Source: Opitutia bacterium (GTDB lineage Bacteria; Verrucomicrobiota; Verrucomicrobiia; Opitutales; Opitutaceae). Taken from it: a stretch of 64,000 nt of DNA. This document shows, piece after piece, positions 43,333 to 53,761 of the stretch (position 1 is the stretch's first letter; the number at the start of each line of letters is the position of its first letter). The translations under genes were made by a program, and so were the position numbers. A model generated the notes under the pieces. That model searched no databases. It was not told the DNA's origin and worked only from the letters and a program-made list of their open reading frames with translations. The stretch lies in the NCBI GenBank assembly GCA_016187925.1, contig JACPIS010000023.1, positions 195,601 through 259,600 of the forward strand. The letters run 5' to 3'.

Positions 43333-45519
43333 TCACAGGATGAGGTCGGGCGGGACGTTGGCGAGGGCGTCCTCCATGGTGGTGAGGCCCATCTTGACCT
43401 TGAGCATCGAGTCCTGGTGGAGGGTCTTCATGCCGTTCTTCATGGCGACGCGCTTGAGCTCGGCGACTTCGGCCTCCTTGTTGATGGCCTCGGTGAGCTC
43501 CTCGGAATTGGTCATGAGCTCGTGGATGCCGACGCGGCCCTTGTAGCCGGTGCCGCCGCAGATGTGGCAGCCGCCGGGGGCGATCTTGTAGATTTCGCCG
43601 CTCCAGCCGATGGCTTTTTCGAGGATCGATTTCTCGCGGCCCTCGGGGACGTACTTGACCTTGCAGTTCTTGCAGACGCGGCGGAGCAGGCGCTGGGCGC
43701 AGACGCACACGAGCGAGGCGGAGATGTTGAACACCTCGATGCCCATCTCGCCGAGACGCGCGATGGTGGACGGCGCGTCGTTGGTGTGGAGGGTGGAGAC
43801 GAGCAAGTGACCGGTGAGCGCGGCCTCGACGGCGATGCCGGCGGTTTCCTCGTCACGAATCTCACCGACGAGGATCACGTCGGGGTCCATACGGAGGTAG
43901 CAGCGGAGGGCGCGGGCGAAGGTGAGGCCGATCTGCCGGTTCATCTGCATCTGGTTGATGCCGGCGAGCGTGTACTCGATGGGATCCTCGGCCGTCTGGA
44001 TGTTGACGTCGGGCGTGTTGATCTCGCCGAGCGCGGAGTAGAGCGTCATCGACTTGCCGGAGCCGGTGGGGCCGCAGTGGAGGATCATGCCGTAGGGCTG
44101 GCGGATGCACTCGCGGTACTTGGCGAGGTTCTCGTCGGAGAAGCCGAGCGCCGGGAGGGGCAGGGTGGACTTCTGCTTGTCGAGAATACGCATGACGACC
44201 TTCTCGCCGTCCTTCATCGGGCCGGTGGCGACGCGGAGATCGATGTCGATGTTCTTCTTCGTGTATTTCTTGAAGACGATGCGGCCGTCCTGCGGCAGGC
44301 GGCGCTCGGCGATGTCGAGGTTGCACATGATCTTCAGGCGCGTGACCATGGCGTTCGTGACCTGCTTGGGCAGGCGGAGCTTCTCCAGGCACGAGCCGTC
44401 GATGCGGTAGCGGATGAGGAGATCCTTTTCCATCGGCTCGATGTGGATGTCCGATGCGCCGGAGATGTAGGCGTCCTCGATGATGCGGTTGGTGAGCTGG
44501 ATGATGGGGGCGGAGTCCTCGCTCTCGAGGTCCTCGGCCTTCACCTCGCCGCCTTCGCCGGTGTAGGCGCTGCCGATGAGGTCGGCCACCTCGTCGATGT
44601 CGACGTCGGCGGCGTCGGGCGTCTTGGCGGGGGTCTTGGAGTCCTTGAAATATTTCTTCAGCAGCTCCTCGAGGAGCGAGGCCGGGATGACGCGGACCTC
44701 CTCGATGTGCAGTTCGGTGGCCTGCTGGAACGACTCGCGCTTGGCGTAGTCGAGCGGGTTGGTCATGAGGACGGCGACGCCGTTGTTGCCGATCTTCTTG
44801 ACGGGGAAAACGCATTCGCGGCGGATGACGGCGTCGCCGGTGACCTCGACGAGCTTCTCGTCGGCCTCGCCCTCCTCGAGCTTGGTGACGAGCGGGAGGT
44901 CGGTGAACTTGGCGATGAACTTCGCGGTGTCCTCGGCGCTGAGCTGGAACTTCGGGTCCAGCATGCGCTGGATGAGGGTGGAGGAGTACTCGGCGACCTC
45001 GCGCAGGACGCCGAGATCCTTCTGGGTGAACTGGCCGCCGGTGCCCGCGGAGGGCTCCTTGTTGAGCACCTGGATGGCGCCGATGACGATGTTGGTCTTC
45101 AGCGGCACGGTCAGCATCGAGCTCACCTCGAAGCCGACGTTCATGTTCTTGAGCGAGGCGGCCTCGGGGCCCTTGTTGCTGAAAAACATCGGTTCGCCGG
45201 TCTGGATGACCTTGCCGACGTTGCCGGTGCCGGCGGGCAGTTTGAGGGCGAGCAGCTTGCGCGTCGTCTCCTTGAACTGCATTTCCTTGTCCTTGTCCGC
45301 GCCCCAGAGGGTGGGCGAGTAGTAGACGTGCTTGAACGCGATCTCGCCGCCCTCGACGAGGTAGAGGGTCATCGACTGGGCCTGCAGCGCCTCGACGACC
45401 TTGCTCGCGGTCAGTTCGATGACGGAATTGACGTCCTCGCGGCTCGGCGCGGGCTTCGAGATGATTTTGATCAGCAGGGAGCGACGCAGGGTGCCGGTGA
45501 GATTGCTGGAAGTGGCCAT
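43333..45519 (-). CDS. GAF-domain PilB/GspE-type assembly ATPase
   Basis: A 728-residue cytoplasmic hexameric ATPase for type IV pilus or type II secretion assembly. Residues ~30-190 form a GAF domain, an unusual N-terminal addition. A T2SSE N-terminal domain follows (~200-300), with [12 protein letters not shown]. The motor has Walker A GPTGSGKS near 480, the Asp box around EDPIEY, Walker [24 protein letters not shown] and the His box [16 protein letters not shown] zinc site has two CxxC pairs (CKNCKV and CHICGG). No other pilus or secretion genes are adjacent, and a terminator follows. GspE or PilB cannot be told apart here. The GAF domain may sense a small ligand. Confidence 0.93.
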   Translation of the reverse strand: MATSSNLTGTLRRSLLIKIISKPAPSREDVNSVIELTASKVVEALQAQSMTLYLVEGGEIAFKHVYYSPTLWGADKDKEMQFKETTRKLLALKLPAGTGNVGKVIQTGEPMFFSNKGPEAASLKNMNVGFEVSSMLTVPLKTNIVIGAIQVLNKEPSAGTGGQFTQKDLGVLREVAEYSSTLIQRMLDPKFQLSAEDTAKFIAKFTDLPLVTKLEEGEADEKLVEVTGDAVIRRECVFPVKKIGNNGVAVLMTNPLDYAKRESFQQATELHIEEVRVIPASLLEELLKKYFKDSKTPAKTPDAADVDIDEVADLIGSAYTGEGGEVKAEDLESEDSAPIIQLTNRIIEDAYISGASDIHIEPMEKDLLIRYRIDGSCLEKLRLPKQVTNAMVTRLKIMCNLDIAERRLPQDGRIVFKKYTKKNIDIDLRVATGPMKDGEKVVMRILDKQKSTLPLPALGFSDENLAKYRECIRQPYGMILHCGPTGSGKSMTLYSALGEINTPDVNIQTAEDPIEYTLAGINQMQMNRQIGLTFARALRCYLRMDPDVILVGEIRDEETAGIAVEAALTGHLLVSTLHTNDAPSTIARLGEMGIEVFNISASLVCVCAQRLLRRVCKNCKVKYVPEGREKSILEKAIGWSGEIYKIAPGGCHICGGTGYKGRVGIHELMTNSEELTEAINKEAEVAELKRVAMKNGMKTLHQDSMLKVKMGLTTMEDALANVPPDLIL

Positions 45520-45570
45520 AGCAGGAGAGGTGACGGCGCGCCCGGGGCGGGGAAAATGGTCGGGGCGCAG

Positions 45571-45605
45571 ATTTAAAAACGCACTTGCGTGTAATTAAAA
45601 TTTTC
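45571..45605. promoter_or_regulatory. A/T-rich divergent promoter region between pilB and yraN
   Basis: A run such as TTTAAAAACGCACTTGCGTG followed by TAATTAAAATTTT is far richer in A/T than its surroundings and contains the small inverted repeat ACGCA/TGCGT. It sits in the 111-base gap between divergent genes, so promoter elements for both are likely here. Exact -10/-35 boxes are not assigned. Confidence 0.35.
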
Positions 45606-45630
45606 CGCGTGGTCGAGGGCGAACTTCCCT

Positions 45631-46116
45631 ATGCTCGCTTGGCTCAAAGATGTGTGGCAGAAAATCCCCGGGCGGACGGCCGCGGCGGAGACCGGAGAAG
45701 CGGGGGCGCGCGGCGAGCAGGCGGCGGCTGATTTTCTGCAGCGCCGCCACGGCTTCAACATCGTGACCCGCAACTGGCGCAGCCCGCGCGACCGGCGCGA
45801 CGAGATCGATCTCGTCGCCCGCGATGGCGAGGTGCTCGTCTTCGTCGAGGTGAAGGCCAGGAGTGCCGAGGCCCTTGTGCCGGGCTATTACGCGGTCGAC
45901 GAGCGGAAGAAACGCGCGCTGCGCCGCGCCGTGCACGCCTACCTCACCGCGCTGCAGGATCCGCCGCGGACGTTCCGCTTCGACGTCGTCGAGGTGGCGC
46001 TCAACGGCCATCTGCCGGCGCAATGCCTGCATTTCGAGAACGTTCCGCTTTTCCCCAAGGGCTACCACGTCGCCCGCCAGAGCGGCTCGCTCGAGCGGGT
46101 GGCTCCTAAGGACTAA
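45631..46116 (+). CDS. yraN: UPF0102/YraN family endonuclease-like protein
   Basis: A 161-residue small protein with a Holliday-junction-resolvase-like nuclease fold. The family core is visible: GARGEQAAADFLQRRHGFNIV, then DEIDLVARDGEVLVFVEVKAR with the D...ExK metal site (D-E-I-D and E-V-K). The family role is not settled; a DNA repair or processing function is proposed. It lies between pilB and zwf on its own promoter region. Confidence 0.92.
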   Translation: MLAWLKDVWQKIPGRTAAAETGEAGARGEQAAADFLQRRHGFNIVTRNWRSPRDRRDEIDLVARDGEVLVFVEVKARSAEALVPGYYAVDERKKRALRRAVHAYLTALQDPPRTFRFDVVEVALNGHLPAQCLHFENVPLFPKGYHVARQSGSLERVAPKD

Positions 46117-46140
46117 GCCGCCGCGCGCTCCGGCCGTGGA

Positions 46141-46188
46141 GGGGCGTGGCTCGACCATGCCCGGGCGCGCACAAGGCGCGCCCCTATG
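46141..46188. repeat. Paired hairpins GGGCGTGG/CCATGCCC and GGGCGCGC/GCGCGCCC
   Basis: Hairpin 1 has loop CTCGA and one mismatch. Hairpin 2 has loop ACAAG and a perfect 8-bp stem, ending CCCTAT. The two-hairpin layout resembles the GGTAG...CCCTAC elements elsewhere in the window. It lies upstream of zwf. Confidence 0.6.
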
Positions 46189-46310
46189 AGGAAACACGGT
46201 TTTGAAATGAATTCTAAGTCCCCGCGCGCTCCCGCCGCGGAGCACTGATACACAACGCCGGGACACACTTCCTTGTTGCCGATTGCGGGGCGCTGCTCAG
46301 GTTTCCCGCC

Positions 46311-47855
46311 ATGGCCGACACCACCGAGCGTCACCCGTTTCTGCACGGCTTGAGCAAGCACCGCGGCGCCCCGCCGACCGCGGTCGTCATCTTCGGCGCG
46401 TCGGGCGACCTGACCGCGCGCAAGCTCATCCCCGCGATCTACAACCTCGCCTACGACGGTCTGCTGCCCGCGGATTTCTACCTGATCGGTTTCGGCCGCA
46501 AGCCGATCCCCGACGCCGAATTTCGCAAAATGGCCGCCGACGCCGTGCAGGAATTTTCCCGGCGCGAGCTGAAACAGGATGTCTGGGACCGGCTCGCCAG
46601 CCGCACGATCTATGTCAGCGGCGGCTACGACGAGAAACCGGCCTACGACCGGCTCGCCGTCCGCATCGCCGGCCTCGAAAAGGAAATCGGCCAGCAGCTC
46701 CAGACGCTCTTCTACGTCTCCACGCCGCCGACGGTCTTCGCCCCGATCATCCAGAACCTCGGCGCGAGCGGCCTCGCCGCGCGTTACCTGCGGCAGGCGC
46801 ACCAGTCGAAGGTCATCATCGAAAAACCCTTCGGCCGCGACCTCGCCAGCGCGCAGGCGCTGAACCGCGAACTGACCACGGTCTTCGACGAGGAGCAGGT
46901 CTACCGCATCGACCACTATCTCGGGAAGGAAACCGTGCAGGACCTGCTCGTGCAGCGTTTCGCCAACGCCATCTTCGAGCCGCTCTGGAACCGCAATTTC
47001 GTCGAGGCCGTGCAGATCACCGTGGCCGAGCAGGTGGGCGTCGAGGCCCGCGCCGGGTATTACGAGCAGAGCGGCTGCCTGCGCGACATGATCCAGAACC
47101 ACACGATGCAGCTGCTCGCGCTCACCGCGATGGAGCCGCCCGTGTCGATGGACGCCCAGTCCGTGCGCGACGAGAAGGTCAAGGTCCTCAAGGCCATCCA
47201 GCCGCTCCGGCTCGACGGGCCCGATCCCGACGTCGCCCGCGCGCAGTACACCGACGGCGTCCTCGGCGGCAAGCCCGTGCCGGGTTACCTGCAGGAGGAG
47301 GGCGTCGCCGCGTCGTCGTCCACCGAGACCTTCGCCGCGCTCCGCCTCAGCATCAACAACTGGCGCTGGCACGGCGTGCCGTTCTACCTCCGCTCCGGCA
47401 AGCGCATGGCGCGCCGCGTCTCGGAGATCGCTATCCGCTTCCGCCGCGCGCCGGGCAGCCTGTTCGCCGAGTCCGAGCGCTTCCTGATCGCCGCCAACAC
47501 GCTCGCGTTCCAGATCCAGCCCGACGAGGGCATGAGCATGATCCTCAACGCCAAGATTCCCGGCCTCGAGACGCGCACGCAGCCGGTGAAGATGAACTTC
47601 AAGTACTCCACGACCTTCGGCTCCAACACGCCCGAGGCCTACGAGCGCCTCGTGCTCGACGCCATGATCGGCGACGGCACGCTCTTCATCCGCGGCGACG
47701 AGACCGAGCGCTCCTGGCAGCTCTGCACGCCGATCCTCGAGCATTGGAAGGCCCAGGGCCGCACCGGCCTCGACACCTACGCCGCCGGCTCGTGGGGCCC
47801 GCCATCCTCCGCCGACCTGCTCGCCGCCCACGGCGACCACTGGCGGGAACCGTGA
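46311..47855 (+). CDS. zwf: Glucose-6-phosphate dehydrogenase (Zwf)
   Basis: A 514-residue NADP-dependent enzyme oxidising glucose 6-phosphate to 6-phosphogluconolactone. The dinucleotide-binding loop is [17 protein letters not shown] (about 24-40). The active site is in [16 protein letters not shown], with the substrate-binding lysine in [12 protein letters not shown]. Length is typical. It is the first gene of zwf-opcA-pgl, which together form the oxidative entry of the pentose phosphate pathway. Confidence 0.97.
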   Translation: MADTTERHPFLHGLSKHRGAPPTAVVIFGASGDLTARKLIPAIYNLAYDGLLPADFYLIGFGRKPIPDAEFRKMAADAVQEFSRRELKQDVWDRLASRTIYVSGGYDEKPAYDRLAVRIAGLEKEIGQQLQTLFYVSTPPTVFAPIIQNLGASGLAARYLRQAHQSKVIIEKPFGRDLASAQALNRELTTVFDEEQVYRIDHYLGKETVQDLLVQRFANAIFEPLWNRNFVEAVQITVAEQVGVEARAGYYEQSGCLRDMIQNHTMQLLALTAMEPPVSMDAQSVRDEKVKVLKAIQPLRLDGPDPDVARAQYTDGVLGGKPVPGYLQEEGVAASSSTETFAALRLSINNWRWHGVPFYLRSGKRMARRVSEIAIRFRRAPGSLFAESERFLIAANTLAFQIQPDEGMSMILNAKIPGLETRTQPVKMNFKYSTTFGSNTPEAYERLVLDAMIGDGTLFIRGDETERSWQLCTPILEHWKAQGRTGLDTYAAGSWGPPSSADLLAAHGDHWREP

Positions 47856-47870
47856 GCCGCGCCACGCGCG

Positions 47871-47975
47871 GCAAGTCCCCAAGTAACAAGTGCCAAGTTC
47901 CAAGATGAAGCCTCTTGTTCAATCCCAGCCGACGATGCGGGGTCTTGTTCCCTGCCACTTGTCCCTTGTCACTTT
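47871..47975. repeat. CAAG-rich inverted repeat between zwf and opcA
   Basis: The left side (47871-47904: CAAGTAACAAGTGCCAAGTT and neighbours) is complementary, imperfectly, to the right side (47944-47975: CTTGTTCCCTGCCACTTGTC and following). Similar elements are at 48972-49091 and 63046-63146. It ends six bases before the opcA ATG. Confidence 0.75.
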
Positions 47976-47980
47976 CCCGC

Positions 47981-48949
47981 ATGCCCAAACTCTTTGACGC
48001 TCTGCCCGGGCAGGAGGTGCCCGTCGGCGGCATCGCCGCCGGCTTCGCCAAGTTGTGGGCCGACACGCCGGCCAAGGACAGCCGCGCCGTGCAGCTCAAC
48101 CTCGTGCTGCACCTCGGCGCCAACGCCACGGCCGACGACGCGCGCGCGCAGTTCGAGCACACGCGGCACTTCGCCCAGCGCTACCCGTGCCGCGTCGTCG
48201 TACTCTGCCCGGATTTCGACCCGGCCGCGCCACCGGAGATGCGCGCGAAGATCTACGGCGAGTGCTTCCTCGGCAAATCGCAGAGCGACACGCGCTGCGT
48301 CGAGTTCGTGCTTCTGCACTACACCATGGCCGTGCGGCAGCACCTCGAGAACCAGGTCTCGGTCTGCCTCTCGACCGACATGCCGCTCTATTACTGGGCG
48401 CACCGCTTCTCCAGCGCGCAAAAGCTCGTCGCCTACAATTATCTCCTCACGCGCTCCAAGCGCATCCTGTTCGACAGCGCGCTCGTGCCGCCCGACGCCT
48501 TCACGTTTCCGTGGCCCAACCAGGCCGCCGTGCGCGATCTCGCCTACACGCGCACGCGCCCGCTGCGCCAGACCATCGGCCAGTTCCTCAGCCGCTACTC
48601 GGCCGCCAGCATCATCGGCGACCTGAAGCAGGTGACCATCCGCCACCGCGCCGACCTCGCGCCCGAGGCCGCCGCCATGCTCAGCTGGGTGACGAAGGGC
48701 CTCGTCCGCTGCGGCGCCGACGCCGAGGAGCAGGGCATCGCGTTCACGGTCACGCCCGAGCGCTGCGAAGGCTGTTTCCAACTCGGCCTCGGCTACGCCG
48801 ATCCCCGCAAAGGATTTCTCTGGCAGGCCGACCTCGTCGCCAACCAGGCGACGTTCGAGGGCGATCTCGGCAGCGGCCGCACGACACTCACCGCCTCGGC
48901 GCACCTGCTCGCGCCCGACGCCGCGCTGGCCGAGGCGATGTTCTACTGA
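47981..48949 (+). CDS. opcA: Glucose-6-phosphate dehydrogenase assembly protein, OpcA-like
   Basis: A 322-residue protein matching OpcA in overall layout: a sugar-phosphate-nuclease-free helical start, RYPCRVVVLCPDFDP, the central STDMPLYYWAHRFSS, RILFDSALVPPDAF, and a C-terminal half with ADLAPEAAAMLSWV and a CEGCFQLGLG stretch. In cyanobacteria OpcA is an activator/assembly factor of Zwf and responds to redox. The placement between zwf and pgl supports this. Sequence divergence leaves some doubt. The ATG at 47981 was chosen because upstream codons lie in the CAAG palindrome. Confidence 0.78.
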   Translation: MPKLFDALPGQEVPVGGIAAGFAKLWADTPAKDSRAVQLNLVLHLGANATADDARAQFEHTRHFAQRYPCRVVVLCPDFDPAAPPEMRAKIYGECFLGKSQSDTRCVEFVLLHYTMAVRQHLENQVSVCLSTDMPLYYWAHRFSSAQKLVAYNYLLTRSKRILFDSALVPPDAFTFPWPNQAAVRDLAYTRTRPLRQTIGQFLSRYSAASIIGDLKQVTIRHRADLAPEAAAMLSWVTKGLVRCGADAEEQGIAFTVTPERCEGCFQLGLGYADPRKGFLWQADLVANQATFEGDLGSGRTTLTASAHLLAPDAALAEAMFY

Positions 48950-48971
48950 GCCGCGCCACGCCGCGCGGCGC

Positions 48972-49091
48972 GGAAGGGACAAGTAGCAAGGGGCAAGGGG
49001 CAAGAGTCGTAGCAGCCGACGTAAGGAGACTGTGGAGGCACTTCGGCCGCGGCGAGTCTTGGAACTTGCTCCTTGGCACTTGCCGCTTTTC
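48972..49091. repeat. CAAG-rich inverted repeat between opcA and pgl
   Basis: The left side (48972-49007: GGGACAAGTAGCAAGGGGCA and following) and right side (49058-49091: CTTGGAACTTGCTCCTTGGC and following) are imperfect complements around a GC-rich centre. Same family as at 47871. Confidence 0.72.
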
Positions 49092-49109
49092 GCGCTGCTT
49101 TGGGCGCGA

Positions 49110-49856
49110 ATGAAAGAGCTCTCCTCCAGCTACGGTCGCGTCTTCATCGGCTCGAAGGATGCGTGCTTCCGCACCGCGGTCTTCCTCGCCGAGGGCCAGC
49201 GCGGGCGTCACCCGCTCGCCAAGACCTTCACGTGGGCGCTGACCGGCGGCTCGACGCCGAAGGAGTGGTATCAGTGGTGCGTCGCAAAGGACACGCTCTC
49301 GCCGGCGACGCTCTCCGGCGCGCACTGGTTCACGAGCGATGAGCGCCACGTGCCGCTCACGAGCGACGACAGCAACTTCGGCCACGCCGACCGCCAGTTG
49401 CTCACGCCGCTGCGCATTGCCGCCGAGCACAAGCACCCGTGGCCGGTCGCGCTGCCCGCGCCGGACGCCGCCGCGGAGTTCGCTCGGCAGAGCGCGCCGT
49501 GGTTCGGCCGCGGCCGGTGCTTCGACGTCTGCTTCCTCGGCCTGGGCGACGACGGCCACACCGCGTCTCTGTTTCCCGGCAGCCCGTTGCTGACGGACGA
49601 CGGCGGTAATTTCTTCGCGGCCGTCGAGGTGCCCGGCAAGGGCTGGCGGTTGACGATCACGCCCACGGGCCTGCGCGCCTGCGGGCTGATCGTCGTCATG
49701 GCGCTCGGCGCCGGCAAAGCCGAAGCATTGCACCGCGTGCTGGCCGGCCCGCTCGATGTGCCGAAGACACCCGCGCAAGTCTTGAAGAGCTGCAGTCAGA
49801 ACGTCGTCTGGCTGGTCGACGAGCCCGCCGCAGTGAAATTCCTGGTTGATCAATAA
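49110..49856 (+). CDS. pgl: 6-phosphogluconolactonase (Pgl, DevB type)
   Basis: A 248-residue hydrolase that opens 6-phosphogluconolactone. Motifs: WALTGGSTPKEWY, WFTSDERHVPLTSDDSNFG and CFLGLGDDGHTASLFPGSPL with the catalytic histidine. The ATG at 49110 is preferred to the open frame from 49032, which covers the CAAG palindrome. Last gene of the zwf cluster. Confidence 0.93.
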   Translation: MKELSSSYGRVFIGSKDACFRTAVFLAEGQRGRHPLAKTFTWALTGGSTPKEWYQWCVAKDTLSPATLSGAHWFTSDERHVPLTSDDSNFGHADRQLLTPLRIAAEHKHPWPVALPAPDAAAEFARQSAPWFGRGRCFDVCFLGLGDDGHTASLFPGSPLLTDDGGNFFAAVEVPGKGWRLTITPTGLRACGLIVVMALGAGKAEALHRVLAGPLDVPKTPAQVLKSCSQNVVWLVDEPAAVKFLVDQ

Positions 49857-50180
49857 CCCCGGAGGACACAGCGGAGCTGCCGCGGCTCATCAGGAGACGA
49901 GCCCTTGTTGCTCCACCGTGCTTCTTAGATTCTGCTCTGAAAGGTAGGGCGAGCCGTCCCGACGAGCTGCCCGTTAGCGGCGCCGGCCGGCGTCGTGTCG
50001 AGCGGCAGACACTGAGTGACTAGGTCGGACAGTTCATGCTTCTTCTTGCGTGAAATATTCGGGCTAAACACAGAATTCGCAGAGTGCGCGGAGGGAAAGG
50101 CAAGATTCGGGTTGAATGCAAAACAGGTGCCGCCAACCTTCGGTTAAAGTCCGACAAGCTACTCGCCAACTGATACTGCT
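49857..50180. other. Gap before the less GC-rich islet
   Basis: The 324 bases contain a degenerate GGTAGGGCGAGCC palindrome (from 49943) and then a drop in G+C from about 50000 onward. No gene or clear promoter is assigned. A short open frame on the minus strand (50064-50324) overlaps the DUF2513 gene and is unlikely to be real. Confidence 0.5.
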
Positions 50181-50543
50181 ATGAAACGAAACATGGATGT
50201 TGTTCGAGCGATACTGATCGCTGCAGAAATTTCGCAGCCGAGCATCGACGGTGACTACCCTGTTGATGTCGTCGCATATCACGTGAAAATCATGGATCAA
50301 GCGGGGCTCATTCATGCGACACACAATCCTGGAGGAGCGAGTGGTTCGAGAGTATCGGCATCATACTGTCTCATGGACCTCTCCTGGCAGGGCCACGAGT
50401 TGCTGTCGGCCATGCGAGACGATTCGCTTTGGTCGAAAGCGAAGAAGGTGGTCATGGCAGAAGGTAAGTCCTGGACGATCGAGGTCCTGAAGGCGTGGCT
50501 CATTGAGATGGCGAAGCAGAAACTCCGAATCTCTGTGCCATGA
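50181..50543 (+). CDS. DUF2513-family protein
   Basis: A 120-residue protein beginning MKRNMDVVRAILIAAE, followed by YHVKIMDQAGLIHA and DLSWQGHELLSAMRDD, the pattern of DUF2513. The fold suggests a winged-helix-like DNA-binding module (YHVKIMDQAGLI as recognition region). Such genes are frequent in prophages and islands. Codon use here is less GC-biased than in neighbouring operons, which supports acquisition by transfer. Function is unknown. Confidence 0.8.
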   Translation: MKRNMDVVRAILIAAEISQPSIDGDYPVDVVAYHVKIMDQAGLIHATHNPGGASGSRVSASYCLMDLSWQGHELLSAMRDDSLWSKAKKVVMAEGKSWTIEVLKAWLIEMAKQKLRISVP

Positions 50544-50744
50544 TCAGTCGATGCCCAAAGAAAATTTATCAACGACACAACCCAGGGAAGTAGACTGCCG
50601 TGCCACTGGACCGATCAGCGTGAAATGCCTCGTGCTTAGACACCAATGCTATCTTCATCAATGGACTACTCCGAGCAAATCATCGGTCAGCTAACTCCGG
50701 AGTCTCGCCCGCTAAGCGTCTGAGCATAGACACCTCGACGAAGG

Positions 50745-51362
50745 ATGATCGCATACGGCACCACATCTCGAGACTATCTCACACGTGCAAGGGCGCTCCG
50801 CGCCAACGATAATCCAGAATCTCTTTTATACGCAGCCTTGGAAATCCGCTGTGGCATCGAAGCTCGCCTTCACGAGTATTTGGCGAGCCCAGCCAAAGTA
50901 GCCACGAGAAGAAAAGGTCTGTGGCGGATTAAGGATCTTTCGCGTGAAGTGGAGAACGTATTCGACGTTCACGCCAAAGCGGTCGTGACGAGATTTGTTC
51001 ATCCTGAGACAGGAGAGAAGATGAAAATCGAATATACTCCGGTCTCTCCCAAACTTAGAAAAATAGGCGAGCAGCTCGGTGAGTTCCTGCATTTCCCAGC
51101 AGCGCACAAGGTAGTATCCGCTGAGTTTACCGAGCGATTGGCGGCGGCCGTGGATTCTGGGATTCGTGGTCTCACGTTTGCCACGCGTGGCACTTTGCTC
51201 GGTCCGCCAACTGGGGCGGGTCCAAACAATGAGGAGATACGACTCACGTTTGAAGAGGGTCGCATGCCATCGTTTCTCAAAGCCGGCGTTGATGTGAAGT
51301 TTACAATGCGATTCATTTTGGTCGGTAAGGATAAAGAGAAAGTCATCCTCAAGCCTGACTAA
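50745..51362 (+). CDS. Uncharacterised protein in the low-GC islet
   Basis: A 205-residue protein I do not recognise. The N-terminal third is helical (DYLTRARALRANDNPESLLY, then AALEIRCGIEARLHEYL). This resembles the helical start of abortive-infection or HEPN-like proteins, but I cannot claim a catalytic RxxxH. The C-terminal part is beta-rich (EEIRLTFEEG, VKFTMRFILVGKDKEKV). Base composition matches the DUF2513 neighbour rather than the host operons. A 7-bp hairpin GCGACGA/TCGTCGC follows at 51417-51437. The reading frame looks intact and coding, but function is open. Confidence 0.65.
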   Translation: MIAYGTTSRDYLTRARALRANDNPESLLYAALEIRCGIEARLHEYLASPAKVATRRKGLWRIKDLSREVENVFDVHAKAVVTRFVHPETGEKMKIEYTPVSPKLRKIGEQLGEFLHFPAAHKVVSAEFTERLAAAVDSGIRGLTFATRGTLLGPPTGAGPNNEEIRLTFEEGRMPSFLKAGVDVKFTMRFILVGKDKEKVILKPD

Positions 51363-51551
51363 CTCTGTGTGTTCGGTGTCGCGTGAGCCTGCGATTAGCG
51401 GGCTACGAGCAAAATTGCGACGATGATCAGTCGTCGCGCACCTGTATGGATTTATCCGTTGAATGAATCCATTTGTTGCGAAAACGCTCCTGAGATTATA
51501 CAGGCATTTGCATCCAAAACCTCGCGGGGTGCCGCCCTGTCTCCAGATTCA

Positions 51552-53761
51552 TCATTCCAGCGCGCGCAGGCCGAGCAGGGCGGACTCGACGCGGTCGAAG
51601 ACGGGCAGGCCGGCCGCCGTCAACGTCTCGCGGAATTCCGCGTAGTCCGCGCCGGCATCGACGGCCACGGCGACGGCTTTGCCGCGGGCCCGGCCGAGCC
51701 GGAGCAGCACCCCCGCGAGCCGGGCGGCACCGTCCAGCGTCGTGTCGAGCCGGCGGGTGAAGGGCACCAAGCCGATGACGAGCGCGTCGGCGGACTTGAG
51801 CAGCAACGCGGCGGCGTCGAGAAAAACCGCGTCGTCGGCCATCGGCGTCAGATCGAGCGGCAGGCGCGGGGTGACGAGGCCGGACAGTTCATGTTTCTGC
51901 AGGAGCAAGCGCAGCTCCTGCTGGGCGGCTTCGTCGAGCTGCGCGGCGGGCAGGCGCGGGCCGAACAGATCGCTGCCGTTCACGCTCTCGAAGCCAGCGT
52001 TGGTCAGCAGGGCCACGGGGCCGGTCGTCAACTGCGGGCAGGCGCTCAGCCAGGTGAGGGCGGCGTCGAATTCGGCAATCGTGTCGGCGTAGCGCGCGCC
52101 GGCGCGGGTGAGCAGTTCGCGCTCCAGCACGAGGTCGCTGGCCATCGCGCCCGTGTGGCTGGCGGCGGCGGCCTGGCCGGCGGCGGTGCGGCCGGCACGG
52201 TGGATGAGGACGGTGCGGTCCTTGGCCCGCAGGCGCTGGATCGCGTGGGCGGCGGTGAGCAGTTGGCCGGGACCGAAGCCCTCGACGTAGCACGCCACGG
52301 GACCGCGTCCGGGCTCGTCGGCCAGTGCGGTGAGCACATCGCACAACGCGACGTCCATCTGGTTGCCGAGCGCAATGCCGAGGCCGAAACGCAGGTCGGG
52401 CTGACGCGAGCGCCGCGAGAGCAGAAAGGCCCCGCTCTGGCTGAGCAGCGTCAACTCGCCGTTCACCGCGCGCGCCGGGGCGAGCTTGTCGGCGGGAATA
52501 AAGGACGTGTCGAGCCCGCGGCCGGGCACCCAGTGGCCGAGGAAATTCGGGCCGAGCACGGCGGGCGTCCAGTGTCCGGCGGCGCGAGTCTCGCGCAGCA
52601 GGGCGGCGAGTTTATCGCCGAGTCCGGCGCGATCGGCGCCGTCGCCGATGCCGCCGGCCACGAGGGCGACGCAGCGCGCGCCGCCGCCTTGGGCGATGAG
52701 CTGGGTCAGCGTTTCCACGGCGACAGGTGCGGGGAGCGCGAGCAGCAGCAGGTCGACGGGCGCCTCGCGCAACGCGGCGACATGAGGCACGCAGGGCTGG
52801 CCGAGGAAGGTCGAGTCCGCAGCACGCTCTTTGTCATTGCGAGGTGCGCGAAGCGCACCGTGGCAATCCAGCTGGATCGCTTCCTCGCTGCGCTCTTCGC
52901 GATGACCGGACAGTTTCTTGATCAGCACGAGATCGCCCGCGGGCAGGCGGTAGCGCTGCAGATTCTCGAGGATGGTGCGGCCGACGCCGCCCTCGGTGGC
53001 GGAGACGCCGGCGAGCGCGATGCGCTGTGGCGCGCGCAGGGCGTCGAGAAAACCCGCGGGCGGCGCGAGGCGCGGGGCGGAGGCGGGGCCGCGGCGGCCG
53101 ACGGCGTCGAGCGGGCGCGGACGGCCCTCGGGGTCGAGCGCGACCGGATTCAGTTCCAGCAGGCTCAAACCCTCGTGCTCGGCGACGGTCGCCAGCTCCC
53201 AGAGCGAAGCGAAAAACTCTCCGATGACCTCGCGGCTCGTCAGTGCTGCGGAGCCGCGCAGGAGGCCGAGCCAGGTGCGGCCGAGCAGGTGCGTCTCGAA
53301 TTCCGCGAGCGCCTGTTCCGGCGTGGTGAACGCCAGCGGCCAGCGCAACGGCGGCGCGAGTTCGGCCAGCGCCTCGGCTGGCAGGCCGCCGAAGCCGCAG
53401 AGCACGGTCCAGCCGGCCTCGCCGCGCGCGAGCGAGACGAATGCCTCGGTGGGCAGGCTCTCGCTGTGGGCGATGGAGATCTTTTCGCAGACGAGGCCGT
53501 CGATCCAGCGATGGCCGGACGACTCGAGACGCTGGCGCATCTCGGCCGCCTCGGTGGCGACGCGCCCGCCCTCGAAGGGCAGGAAGCGCACCGCGCCGAG
53601 CTCGGACTTGTGCCAGACGTCGTCGCCGAGGCCCTTGACGACCACCGGCTCGCCGGCGGCGAAGGGCAGGAAGCCGCCCGCGACGCCGTGGCGCGGCGGG
53701 CGCAGGCCGGCGCGCTCGAGCAGCGTGTAGGCTTCGGCTTCGTGGACGAACGGGGAGCGGC

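Noticed and set aside
50064..50324. Short minus-strand frame at the edge of the low-GC islet
   Set aside because: It overlaps the DUF2513 gene antisense and has no recognisable features.
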